DNA of 50,556 bases from JBFXIE01 sp050176255 (GTDB taxonomy: Bacteria > Pseudomonadota > Gammaproteobacteria > Burkholderiales > Burkholderiaceae_C), in assembly GCF_050176255.1 (NCBI RefSeq), contig NZ_JBFXIE010000021.1; one strand, written 5' to 3'. Position 1 is the stretch's first letter. The number at the start of each line of letters is the position of its first letter. Under the pieces are notes generated by a model that saw nothing but the letters and a program-made list of their open reading frames with translations, had not been told where the DNA came from and did no database searches. Shown piece after piece: positions 1 through 8,083 of the stretch. A program made the translations under genes and the position numbers.

Positions 1-355
1 TGCTGAGCTTGTGCCGGTTGAGGAAGGCCGCGTCTTCTTCCTGCAGGTGGCCGCTGTCGGGCAGCAAGATGGCGCACAGGTCGCGCGTGCCCGCGGTGCA
101 GAACACCGGGCCGCCAAAGCCGCTTTTGGCCAGCAGCGGCAGGTAGCCAGAATGGTCCAGGTGGGCATGGGTGAGCAGCACGGCGTCGATGTCGTGCGGC
201 GCCACCGGCAGCGGTTGCCAGTTGCGCAGCCGCAGCGGCTTGTAGCCCTGGAACAGCCCGCAGTCCACCAGCAGCGACTGGCCGCCGTGGCGCACAAGGT
301 ACTTGGAGCCGGTGACGGTGCCGGCGCCGCCCAGAAAGGTGATGCTGACGGACAT
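1..355 (-). CDS. Metallo-beta-lactamase/beta-CASP RNase-like protein (N-terminal part, runs off the window)
   Basis: The reading frame starts at an ATG at 355-353 behind a strong AAGGAGG ribosome site and is open to the window edge, giving about 118 residues. It begins with the beta-CASP signature around AGTVTGSKYLV and carries the zinc-binding motif HAHLDHSG at about residues 63-70, with the usual upstream LLVDCGLFQG stretch. Family members are metal-dependent RNA or nucleic-acid processing hydrolases related to CPSF73 and RNase J. The beta-CASP and C-terminal RMMBL parts lie outside the window, so exact activity cannot be judged. Downstream of the ubiD and ubiX remnants on the same strand. 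Confidence 0.85.
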   Translation of the reverse strand, partial: MSVSITFLGGAGTVTGSKYLVRHGGQSLLVDCGLFQGYKPLRLRNWQPLPVAPHDIDAVLLTHAHLDHSGYLPLLAKSGFGGPVFCTAGTRDLCAILLPDSGHLQEEDAAFLNRHKLS

Positions 356-439
356 GGGGCCTCCTTGCGGACGTTGTCAGGCGGTTGCTGTCAGCCCCCA
401 GCGTAACAGCCTTGCGCCCGGGTAGCGACAGGCGGGCGG

Positions 440-910
440 CTACAGCCCCAGCATGTCAGCCAGCCCGTCCGCCAGCCCGTCCGCCAGCCCGTCCGCCAGC
501 GCGTCCGCCAGCGCGTTCATGCGCTGGCTCACGGCGGCATCCATGGCCATGGGGCGGCCCCATGCGCGCCGGGTTTCGCCGGGCCATTTGCCGGTGGCGG
601 CATGCCTTGCGGATGCGCACCACGGGCGTGTCGGGCTCGGGCGTGACGGCGCCCGCAATGGTGGCTCGGTCGGGCCCAATGGCCACGCCCAGCGCAGGCG
701 CCACGCGGGTGGGGGTGCCAAACCGGTTGGCCAGCACCGGCATGGCGTGGCCCGTGGGGTTTTCAAACAGCAGCGCCGCGCTGCCCGCGCGCACCACGCG
801 GTCGGCCAGGGCGGTCATCTCCAGGTGGGGGGCACGGGCTGGGCAATGCGGCGCAGGTCGCCCGCAGCTTCCAGCTGGGCCATGAAGTCGCGCGGGCCGC
901 AGTGGTGCAT
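440..910 (-). pseudogene. ubiD: ubiD remnant (4-hydroxy-3-polyprenylbenzoate decarboxylase) with the middle deleted
   Basis: Both ends of UbiD are recognisable but the roughly 500-residue protein is reduced to about 155 codons. From an ATG at 910-908 the start reads like MHHCGPRDFMAQLEAAGDL, then one base is missing in a C-run near 828, after which RAGSAALLFENPTGHAMPVL continues in another frame (ATG at 818). Near 600 the frame changes again, and the text becomes the UbiD C-terminal motif TGKWPGETRRAWGRPMAMD before a stop at 442-440. The active-site core with its prenylated-FMN and metal ligands is absent. The end of the gene has been expanded by a 12-bp tandem repeat. Inferred to be non-functional; a ubiX remnant lies just upstream on the same strand. 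Confidence 0.8.
459..518. repeat. 12-bp tandem repeat, five units
   Basis: Five consecutive 12-bp units of the type GCCAGCCCGTCC, the last two with a C-to-G change and the final unit with one more change. Read on the minus strand in the ubiD C-terminal frame they encode repeated ADGL. This looks like slippage expansion inside a gene no longer under selection. Confidence 0.9.
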
Positions 911-916
911 GGCAGT

Positions 917-970
917 CAATTTTGATAGCTGCTTGCGCTTGATACGCCTAGGCTGGCGCCTGTTTTGGCT
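917..970 (+). repeat. Comamonadaceae-type palindromic repeat, copy A
   Basis: Contains TTTTGATAGCTGCTTGCGCTT followed after about 11 bases by GGCTGGCGCCTGTTTTGG, matching the two halves of the repeat family seen throughout the window. It abuts the start of the ubiD remnant. Confidence 0.7.
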
Positions 971-1227
971 TGTGTTTTTCGGCGCTGGTCATGCATCAGG
1001 CCGCGGTGGCAGCGGCTGCCATGGCCTGGTGCAGGCAAACATGTCAAAAATCAGGCATCAAATCGGACTATGACCTAGGCACAGCAAGCGCAGGCAGCTA
1101 TGAATTCAGGAGTTATTTCAGGAGGTGTGAAGGAGTCCTGCGTGGCGGAGCAGGGCGCGCAAATGTGGTCAATCAGGCGTCCCGTCAAGGCGCAAAGCGC
1201 AGTCATGGCGGTTGCGCTCCCACCTTC
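971..1227. other. Gene-free stretch between the ubiD and ubiX remnants
   Basis: I see no supportable gene here. A diverged copy of the palindromic repeat (AGCAAGCGCAGGCAGCTATG, minus orientation) lies at about 1068-1118. Open frames crossing the area have no recognisable product. Given the remnants on both sides this is probably decayed ubi sequence. Confidence 0.5.
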
Positions 1228-1375
1228 TCAGGCCACCAGGCCCTGCCAACGCGGCGCCAGGTGGTGATCCAGCCCCAGCAAGTCCAGGGCGCGCGCCACG
1301 CCGTGCTGCACGATGTCTTCAATGCCGCCGGGCCGCCGGGCCGCTGGCAGAAGGCGGGCACGGCCTGGCGATCCG
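1228..1375 (-). pseudogene. ubiX: ubiX remnant (flavin prenyltransferase C-terminus) with an 8-bp frameshifting duplication
   Basis: The minus strand reads VPAFCQRPGG, then in a shifted frame IEDIVQHGVARALDLLGLD and a tail ending at the stop TGA (1230-1228). This is the UbiX C-terminus, which has a PAFY-type motif followed by a D-I-V-x-x-x-V-A-R-x-L-D helix. The frame break is explained exactly by a tandem duplication of CCGGGCCG at 1328-1335 and 1336-1343; removing one copy restores a continuous frame. The N-terminal FMN-binding part is missing. UbiX makes the prenylated FMN cofactor that UbiD needs, so loss of both fits the loss of a pair. Confidence 0.72.
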
Positions 1376-1410
1376 GGCTTGGCGCACCGCTCGGGGCGGC
1401 CGCCAGACGG

Positions 1411-2082
1411 TCAGGCGGGCTCAGTGGCGCGTGCGTCTGCAATGCTTCGCCGCCTGCGCGCGGCGGCAGCAGCCAGCAGGCCTGCGCCCAGCAGCGCGAG
1501 GCTGGCGGGCTCGGGCACTTCTTGCAATGGAGGGCTGAACTCCATGCTGCCGGCCAGTTGAAAGCTGCGAAATGCATCGCGGCCATCCCAGTTCGCATGC
1601 AGCGGGCTGGCGCCAGCAGAGTTGTCAAAGACAAAGCCCAGGGTCTCGCTGTCGTCGCTCAGGCCCACGTCCAAGCCATCAGGAGTGCCATCGAACAGCC
1701 CCGAGGCGCTGAAAAAAGCCACGTATTCCTGGCCGGGCGTCAGATCCACGCCGCCGGTGCCAACGATCACCTCGGTCCAATCGGCAAAGTTGCCGCTGAA
1801 CGGGGCAGAGGTGAACACCGCTGTGCCCGCCCCGCCATTGACCCAGGTGGCCACGCCGGCGTACAGGTTGCTGATGGCTGCAGTGGACGATCGCACGATC
1901 AGGCTGAAGCTGTCGAGCACCGTGTTGACGGCGTCGGGCGTGGTGAACACCTGGCCGTAGGTGGTGGTGTCGGACTCACCCAACGGGCCCACGGCGGTGT
2001 TGTTGAACGGATTGGTAAGCACCACACTGGCTTGGGCGCACACTGACGCCAGTGCGAGGATCAGGGCTGCGATGGTTTTCAT
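1411..2082 (-). CDS. PEP-CTERM sorting domain protein
   Basis: A 223-residue secreted protein. I chose the ATG at 2082-2080, which starts a good signal peptide (MKTIAALILALASVCAQA); an upstream in-frame start at 2118 would only add polar residues before it. The C-terminus is a textbook PEP-CTERM signal: VPEPASLALL, a hydrophobic helix, then four arginines. Such proteins are exported and cleaved by an exosortase, often linked to extracellular polysaccharide or floc formation. The central region is beta-rich, with many Thr, Ser and Gly, and resembles choice-of-anchor domains. No exosortase or polysaccharide gene is within the window, so the partner must lie elsewhere. Confidence 0.85.
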   Translation of the reverse strand: MKTIAALILALASVCAQASVVLTNPFNNTAVGPLGESDTTTYGQVFTTPDAVNTVLDSFSLIVRSSTAAISNLYAGVATWVNGGAGTAVFTSAPFSGNFADWTEVIVGTGGVDLTPGQEYVAFFSASGLFDGTPDGLDVGLSDDSETLGFVFDNSAGASPLHANWDGRDAFRSFQLAGSMEFSPPLQEVPEPASLALLGAGLLAAAAARRRRSIADARATEPA

Positions 2083-2253
2083 GGCGGTGGGGTGGTTGTG
2101 CGGTTGGTGCTTGATCAAAGCATTTTTGGTGCCACCAGAAAAAACCTTTCAAAATCAAGGCAGTTGCACTGCTGCGTGTGGGCGGTTGTCAGTTTTTCCG
2201 ACGATTGGGCTACGTGTTTTTGCAATGTTCCGGGTGCCTGGATCGGGCGGTTG

Positions 2254-2283
2254 CAAAAAAAAACGGCACGCATGGCGTGCCGT
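2254..2283 (-). terminator. Rho-independent terminator after dnaJ
   Basis: A perfect 9-bp stem, ACGGCACGC (2263-2271) with GCGTGCCGT (2275-2283) and a 3-base loop, is followed on the minus strand by a run of nine T (A-run at 2255-2263 on the plus strand). It lies about 50 bp beyond the dnaJ stop codon and closes the grpE-dnaK-dnaJ operon. Confidence 0.9.
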
Positions 2284-2333
2284 TGTGCCCGGGATTCCTG
2301 CGCAGTTGTTGCACGCAGGGGTCGCTGAGGCGG

Positions 2334-3464
2334 TCAGCTGAAGAGGCTCTTGAGCCTGTCGGTCCAGCTGTCAGTCGAGGGGGAGTGCTTGGCCCCGCCT
2401 TTTTTCAGCGACTCGTCGAGCTCGCGCAGCAGTTTGCGCTGGTGCTCGGTGAGCTTGACCGGCGTTTCGACCACGATGTGGCAGTACAGGTCGCCCGGGT
2501 AGCTGGCGCGCACCCCCTTGATGCCCTTGCCGCGCAGGCGGAACTGCTTGCCGGCCTGCGTGCCTTCGGGAATGTCGATGGCGGCCTTGCCTTGCAGCGT
2601 GGGCACCTCGATCTCGCCGCCCAGCGCCGCGGTGATGAAGCTGACCGGCACCTGGCAGTGCAGGTCGTCGCCGTCGCGCTCGAAGATGTCGTGCTTCTTG
2701 ATGCGGATCTCGATGTACAGGTCGCCTGGCGGGCCGCCGTTGGTGCCGGGCTCGCCGTTGCCGGTGCTGCGGATGCGCATGCCGTCGTCAATGCCGGCGG
2801 GAATCTTCACCTCCAGCGTCTTTTGTTTCTTGATGCGGCCCTGGCCGTGGCAGGCGGTGCAGGGCTCGGGAATGATCTTGCCCGTGCCGCGGCAGTGCGG
2901 GCAGGTCTGCTGCACGCTGAAGAAGCCCTGGCGCATCTGCACCGTGCCGGTGCCGCTGCAGGTGCCGCAGGTCTTGGCGCTGGTGCCAGGCTTGGCGCCG
3001 CTGCCGTGGCAGGTGTCGCAGCCCTCCCAGCTGGGGATGCGGATCTGCGCCTCTTTGCCCCGGGCGGCATCTTCCAGCGTGATGTCCATGGCGTACGACA
3101 GGTCGTTGCCACGATAGACCTGGCGCCCGCCGCGCCCGCGCCCGCCGCCGAACATGTCGCCAAAGATGTCCCCGAAAGCCTCGGCAAAGCCGCCGTAGCC
3201 CTCGGCGCCACCCATGCCGCCGCGCATGTTGGGGTCCACGCCCGCATGGCCGTACTGGTCGTAGGCAGCGCGTTTTTGCGCGTCGGAAAGCATCTCGTAG
3301 GCCTCCTTGACCTCCTTGAATTTTTCCTCGGCGGGTTTGGCGGCATCTCCCTGGTTGCGGTCAGGGTGGTACTTCATCGCCAGCTTGCGATATGCCTTCT
3401 TGATTTCGTCCTCGGAGGCATTCTTGGGAACGCCGAGAACTTCGTAATAGTCTCTTTTGGACAT
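2334..3464 (-). CDS. dnaJ: Chaperone DnaJ (Hsp40)
   Basis: Co-chaperone of 376 residues that stimulates the ATPase of DnaK and delivers unfolded clients in the cytoplasm. Domains in order: J domain (about 1-70) with the HPD motif at YHPDRNQ; a Gly/Phe-rich region (about 75-120); a zinc domain with four CxxCxGxG motifs (CDTCHGSG, CGTCSGTG, CPHCRGTG, CTACHGQG); and C-terminal client-binding beta domains. This is the usual length and all key motifs are intact. It is last in grpE-dnaK-dnaJ, 91 bp after dnaK, and is followed by a strong terminator. Confidence 0.98.
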   Translation of the reverse strand: MSKRDYYEVLGVPKNASEDEIKKAYRKLAMKYHPDRNQGDAAKPAEEKFKEVKEAYEMLSDAQKRAAYDQYGHAGVDPNMRGGMGGAEGYGGFAEAFGDIFGDMFGGGRGRGGRQVYRGNDLSYAMDITLEDAARGKEAQIRIPSWEGCDTCHGSGAKPGTSAKTCGTCSGTGTVQMRQGFFSVQQTCPHCRGTGKIIPEPCTACHGQGRIKKQKTLEVKIPAGIDDGMRIRSTGNGEPGTNGGPPGDLYIEIRIKKHDIFERDGDDLHCQVPVSFITAALGGEIEVPTLQGKAAIDIPEGTQAGKQFRLRGKGIKGVRASYPGDLYCHIVVETPVKLTEHQRKLLRELDESLKKGGAKHSPSTDSWTDRLKSLFS

Positions 3465-3555
3465 GGATGAAAAGCCTGGTTGGAACAGGAACGCCGCGCG
3501 GGCACCCTTTGCAGGGGCCCAGCGCGGCGGCTCGGGTCAGCGCAACCGCTGCTGA

Positions 3556-5499
<1,944 letters not shown>

Positions 5500-5539
5500 G
5501 TTTTTCTCCGTGATGTTTGAAATGGCTGGATAGCCAGTA

Positions 5540-5567
5540 ACTTGTGGATAACTTGCCTGACTTCAAG
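5540..5567 (-). promoter_or_regulatory. Putative heat-shock (sigma-32) promoter of dnaK
   Basis: On the minus strand CTTGAAG (5567-5561) is followed after 13 bases by CCACAAGT (5547-5540). The -35 part matches the sigma-32 consensus CTTGAAA at six of seven positions; the -10 part is a weak match to CCCCATnT. Nearly the same arrangement is found before grpE and clpB, which strengthens the call. Confidence 0.5.
5543..5551 (-). promoter_or_regulatory. Perfect DnaA box upstream of dnaK
   Basis: The minus strand reads TTATCCACA, the consensus 9-mer bound by DnaA. It overlaps the putative -10 region of the dnaK promoter. A 9-mer can occur by chance; a second perfect box lies before dnaB. Confidence 0.5.
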
Positions 5568-5581
5568 CGGGTGGCGATTTT

Positions 5582-6118
5582 TTATTGGGGCGCAGCCACG
5601 GTCACCAGCGCCGGGCGCAGCACGCGGTCTGCAATCAGATAACCCTTTTGCAACACGCTCACGATGGTGTTGGCCTCCTGCGTCGAGGGCACCACGCTGA
5701 TGGCCTGGTGCAGATGCGGGTCGAACTTGGCGCCAGCGGCCGGGTTGATCGGCACCACCTTGTTGCGTTCAAGTGCTGCCGTCAGTTGGCGCAGTGTGGC
5801 ATCGGAGCCCTCGCGCAGTTGTGCTGCCGTGGCGTTCTCGATGGCAAGCGCAGCATCCAGGCTGTCGCACACGGGCAGCAGACTCTCGGCAAAGCTTTCG
5901 ATGCCAAACTTGCGTGCCTTGGAGACTTCGTCCTCGGCGCGCCGGCGGGTGTTGTCGGCCTCGGCCTTGGCGCGCAGGAACTGGTCTGCCAGGTCTGCGC
6001 TCTTGGCCTTGAGCTCGGCAAGCTCGCCTTGCAGTCGGGCCAGTTCGTCGGCGGCATTGGCCGCCATGGCGGCCTCGATCTCTTCAGGGGCGGGTGCTGG
6101 GTTCTGGTTGTCGGACAT
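5582..6118 (-). CDS. grpE: Nucleotide exchange factor GrpE
   Basis: 178-residue exchange factor that releases ADP from DnaK. The start at ATG 6118-6116 (MSDNQNPAPAPEEIEAAM) gives the usual short acidic N-terminus; the open frame upstream to 6295 crosses the promoter region and is not protein-like. A long coiled coil with Leu/Ala heptads (about residues 25-65) leads to the RAKAEADNTRRRAEDEV segment, and a C-terminal beta domain includes FDPHLHQAIS and the terminal VLQKGYLIADRVLRPALV motif. First gene of grpE-dnaK-dnaJ, divergent from rpsF. Confidence 0.96.
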   Translation of the reverse strand: MSDNQNPAPAPEEIEAAMAANAADELARLQGELAELKAKSADLADQFLRAKAEADNTRRRAEDEVSKARKFGIESFAESLLPVCDSLDAALAIENATAAQLREGSDATLRQLTAALERNKVVPINPAAGAKFDPHLHQAISVVPSTQEANTIVSVLQKGYLIADRVLRPALVTVAAPQ

Positions 6119-6153
6119 GTGGCTGTGATGAGTTTGAATTGCTTGTGCGCGGC

Positions 6154-6181
6154 ACTTGGGAGCGGGGTTGAAAATTTCAAG
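6154..6181 (-). promoter_or_regulatory. Putative heat-shock (sigma-32) promoter of grpE
   Basis: On the minus strand a perfect CTTGAAA (6181-6175) is followed after 13 bases by TCCCAAGT (6161-6154), 35 bp before the grpE start codon. The -10 part matches CCCCATnT only partly, but the same CTTGAAA plus ...CAAGT layout is found before dnaK and clpB. Confidence 0.55.
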
Positions 6182-6284
6182 CCATAAGTTCAATTCGAAC
6201 AAAAACATGGAACTGCGCTGGCCGTGGCAGTCGCGATTTTGCAGCCTTCGGGGTGGCTTGGCCCGCGTGGAGTGGCCGCCGCAG

Positions 6285-6313
6285 TGTGCAGACACATTTT
6301 TCGCCGCTATAAT
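6285..6313 (+). promoter_or_regulatory. Probable sigma-70 promoter of the rpsF operon
   Basis: A perfect -10 box TATAAT (6308-6313) is preceded at 17 bp by TGTGCA (6285-6290), a weak -35. Transcription would begin near 6320, giving an untranslated leader of about 118 nt before rpsF. Confidence 0.6.
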
Positions 6314-6375
6314 CTCGCGCTTTGCCTTGCTACACCGCTACACGACGCGGCGGGTGGCTTTCAAAAGCTGACATG

Positions 6376-6407
6376 GGTCTGGCCGGGCTTTGCCGGGTAT
6401 CAGAGCC
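6376..6407 (+). promoter_or_regulatory. Possible S6:S18 autoregulatory leader structure
   Basis: The rpsF leader contains a foldable segment in which GGTCTG (6376-6381) can pair with CAG-A-GCC (6401-6407, one bulged A) around an inner CCGGGC/GCCGGG element. Many bacterial rpsF leaders carry an S6:S18-binding hairpin with an exposed CCG. I cannot verify a match to that motif by eye, so this is a suggestion from position and base pairing only. Confidence 0.3.
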
Positions 6408-6437
6408 ATGTGGGCATTCAATCCAAAAGGAGTATGC

Positions 6438-6818
6438 ATGCGTCACTATGAAATCATTTTGCTGATCCATCCGGATCAAAGCGAGCAGGTTCCAGCCATG
6501 CTGGAGCGCTACAAGGGCATGATCACCGCTGGTGGTGGTCAGGTGCACCGCGTGGAAGACTGGGGTCGCCGTCAACTGGCCTACCTGATCAACAAGCTGG
6601 CCAAGGCCCATTATCTGTGCCTGAACATCGAAGCCGACCAGGCGGTGATGGCCGAGCTGGAGCACGCCTTCAAGTTTAACGACGCCGTTTTGCGCCATCT
6701 GACGGTGCAAAAGAAGAAGGCCGAAACCGGCGTTTCTTCGATGATGAAGACCGTCGAGCGCGAAGAAGCCCGCAAGGCCAACCAGGCCGAGTCCGCTGTC
6801 GCGTCGCAAGAGCGCTGA
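6438..6818 (+). CDS. rpsF: 30S ribosomal protein S6
   Basis: S6 of 126 residues, a component of the small subunit platform that binds together with S18. The start at ATG 6438 follows AAAAGGAG and gives the classic MRHYEIILLIHPDQSEQVP N-terminus; the upstream in-frame ATG at 6390 lies in the leader. The body includes the conserved DWGRRQLAYLINKLAKAHY stretch, and the C-terminal tail is charged and probably flexible. First gene of the conserved operon rpsF-priB-rpsR-rplI. Confidence 0.97.
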   Translation: MRHYEIILLIHPDQSEQVPAMLERYKGMITAGGGQVHRVEDWGRRQLAYLINKLAKAHYLCLNIEADQAVMAELEHAFKFNDAVLRHLTVQKKKAETGVSSMMKTVEREEARKANQAESAVASQER

Positions 6819-6861
6819 TCGCCGGGCCTGTTTGCCAGCCACGGTCAGTTAGCCAGGAGAT

Positions 6862-7152
6862 GTGAACAACCTTTGGACTCTGTCGGCCTGCATCGCCGAG
6901 GCACAGCCTCTGCGGCATACGCCTGCCGGATTGCCGGCGCTGGATTTGCGGCTCGAGCATGAGTCGCAGCAGCGTGAAGCCGGGGCGGACAGGCAAGTCA
7001 AGGCCATCGTCAAGGCGGTAGCTTTTGGCGCACTCGCCGAGAGATTGTCCCGGCAAGCGCTGGGCAGCCCGTGGATATTCCGGGGCTTTCTGGCCACGGG
7101 GCGCGGCGGCAAAGGGTTGGTGTTTCACATTCAGGATATTCAGCAAAATTAA
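6862..7152 (+). CDS. priB: Primosomal replication protein N (PriB)
   Basis: 96-residue single-strand DNA-binding OB-fold protein of the replication-restart primosome; it bridges PriA and DnaT in the systems where it is studied. I chose GTG at 6862 just behind an AGGAG site; the ATG two bases upstream is out of frame. Motifs typical of beta- and gammaproteobacterial PriB include the N-terminal NxLxLxACIxE pattern, a Gly-Leu-Pro segment, LRLEHES and the C-terminal LVFHIQDI. Its position between rpsF and rpsR is the conserved one. Confidence 0.92.
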   Translation: MNNLWTLSACIAEAQPLRHTPAGLPALDLRLEHESQQREAGADRQVKAIVKAVAFGALAERLSRQALGSPWIFRGFLATGRGGKGLVFHIQDIQQN

Positions 7153-7170
7153 TTTTCAAGAGGTCCGAAA

Positions 7171-7452
7171 ATGGCCACGTTCAAGAAATTCAACAAAGAC
7201 AAGCGCCCGAAGCGCAACACCCAGTCGCTGCTGTTCAAGCGCAAGCGCTTCTGCCGTTTCACGGTTGCTGGCGTCGAAGAGATCGATTACAAGGATGTCG
7301 ATACCCTGCGCGATTTCATCGCCGAGAACGGCAAGATCATTCCCGCGCGCCTGACTGGCACGCGTGCCATCTACCAGCGTCAGCTCAACACTGCCATCAA
7401 GCGCGCCCGCTTCCTGGCACTGTTGCCCTACAGCGACCAGCACAAGATCTAA
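7171..7452 (+). CDS. rpsR: 30S ribosomal protein S18
   Basis: 93-residue S18, partner of S6 on the 30S platform. It has the basic N-terminus (MATFKKFNKDKRPKRN), the FKRKRFCRFT segment with its cysteine, the IDYKDVDTLRDFI helix and the conserved PARLTGT...QRQLNTAIKRARFLALLPY block. Start ATG 7171 follows an AGAGG site 18 bp after priB. Full length, third gene of the operon. Confidence 0.97.
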   Translation: MATFKKFNKDKRPKRNTQSLLFKRKRFCRFTVAGVEEIDYKDVDTLRDFIAENGKIIPARLTGTRAIYQRQLNTAIKRARFLALLPYSDQHKI

Positions 7453-7466
7453 GGAGCGCGAGTCCC

Positions 7467-7919
7467 ATGCAAGTCATCCTGCTCGATAAGGTTGTGAACC
7501 TCGGCGCCCTTGGCGAAATTGTCAAGGTCAAGGACGGTTACGCCCGCAACTTCCTCATTCCTACCGGCCGCGCCCGCCGCGCCACCGAGGCTGCCAAGGC
7601 TGAGTTCGAGGCACGCCGTGCTGAACTCGAAAAGGCCGCTGCCGAGAAGCTGGCCGCAGCCCAGGCCGAAGGCGAAAAGCTGTCCGGCACCACGCTCAAG
7701 CTGACGCAAAAGGCCGGTGTGGACGGTCGTCTGTTCGGCTCCGTGACCAACCAGGACATCGCCGACGAGCTGAACAAGAACGGCTACAGCGTCCTGAAGT
7801 CGCAGATCCGTCTGCCCAATGGCCCCATCAAGACCGTTGGAGACAACACCGTCGTCGTGGCGTTGCACACCGATGTGGCCGTCGAAGTGACCGTCTCGGT
7901 CTATGGCGAAACCGCCTGA
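7467..7919 (+). CDS. rplI: 50S ribosomal protein L9
   Basis: 150-residue L9. The N-terminal rRNA-binding domain carries the signature MQVILLDKVVNLGALGEIVKVKDGYARNFLIP, a long charged connecting helix rich in Ala/Glu/Lys follows, and the C-terminal domain ends in VEVTVSVYGE. ATG 7467 has AAGGAG upstream, 14 bp after rpsR. An in-frame upstream extension overlaps rpsR and is rejected. Last ribosomal gene of the operon; a terminator follows. Confidence 0.97.
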   Translation: MQVILLDKVVNLGALGEIVKVKDGYARNFLIPTGRARRATEAAKAEFEARRAELEKAAAEKLAAAQAEGEKLSGTTLKLTQKAGVDGRLFGSVTNQDIADELNKNGYSVLKSQIRLPNGPIKTVGDNTVVVALHTDVAVEVTVSVYGETA

Positions 7920-7923
7920 TCAC

Positions 7924-7976
7924 GACAAATCGTCATTTGTCGCTTCAGCAAAAAGCCGCCCTCGGGCGGCTTTTGC
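7924..7976 (+). terminator. Terminator after rplI
   Basis: A GC-rich stem, AAGCCGCCC (7953-7961) with GGGCGGCTT (7964-7972), followed by TTTTGC; the A-run before it makes it potentially bidirectional. Just upstream lies another small hairpin, GACAAAT-CGTC-ATTTGTC (7924-7941). Confidence 0.85.
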
Positions 7977-8003
7977 ATTTCTTGTGCACGCATCGCCCAC
8001 CGT

Positions 8004-8012
8004 TTATCCACA
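8004..8012 (+). promoter_or_regulatory. Perfect DnaA box upstream of dnaB
   Basis: TTATCCACA, the consensus DnaA-binding 9-mer, lies 72 bp before the dnaB start codon in the rplI-dnaB gap. It could let DnaA regulate the replicative helicase gene; a single box does not make an origin. Confidence 0.55.
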
Positions 8013-8083
8013 GAGTTGTGCAATGACGGGACTGGCCCTGCTCGCTAGCATCCCACGCTTGCCCTTTTGAAAGTCTGCACCTC

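Noticed and set aside
459..518. CRISPR array
   Set aside because: The units are 12 bp and contiguous, without spacers.
456..818. 120-codon minus-strand frame as an independent gene
   Set aside because: It is the middle-frame piece of the ubiD remnant, ending in repeat-derived Ala-Gly-Gly-Arg text.
970..2046. 358-codon plus-strand open frame
   Set aside because: Crosses a repeat, the ubiX remnant and the PEP-CTERM gene in antisense; no recognisable content.
5500..5581. CIRCE operator upstream of dnaK
   Set aside because: No TTAGCACTC-N9-GAGTGCTAA-like inverted repeat is present there or before grpE, clpB or hrcA.
8004..8012. Replication origin
   Set aside because: A single DnaA box with no box cluster, AT-rich unwinding region or dnaA/dnaN genes nearby.
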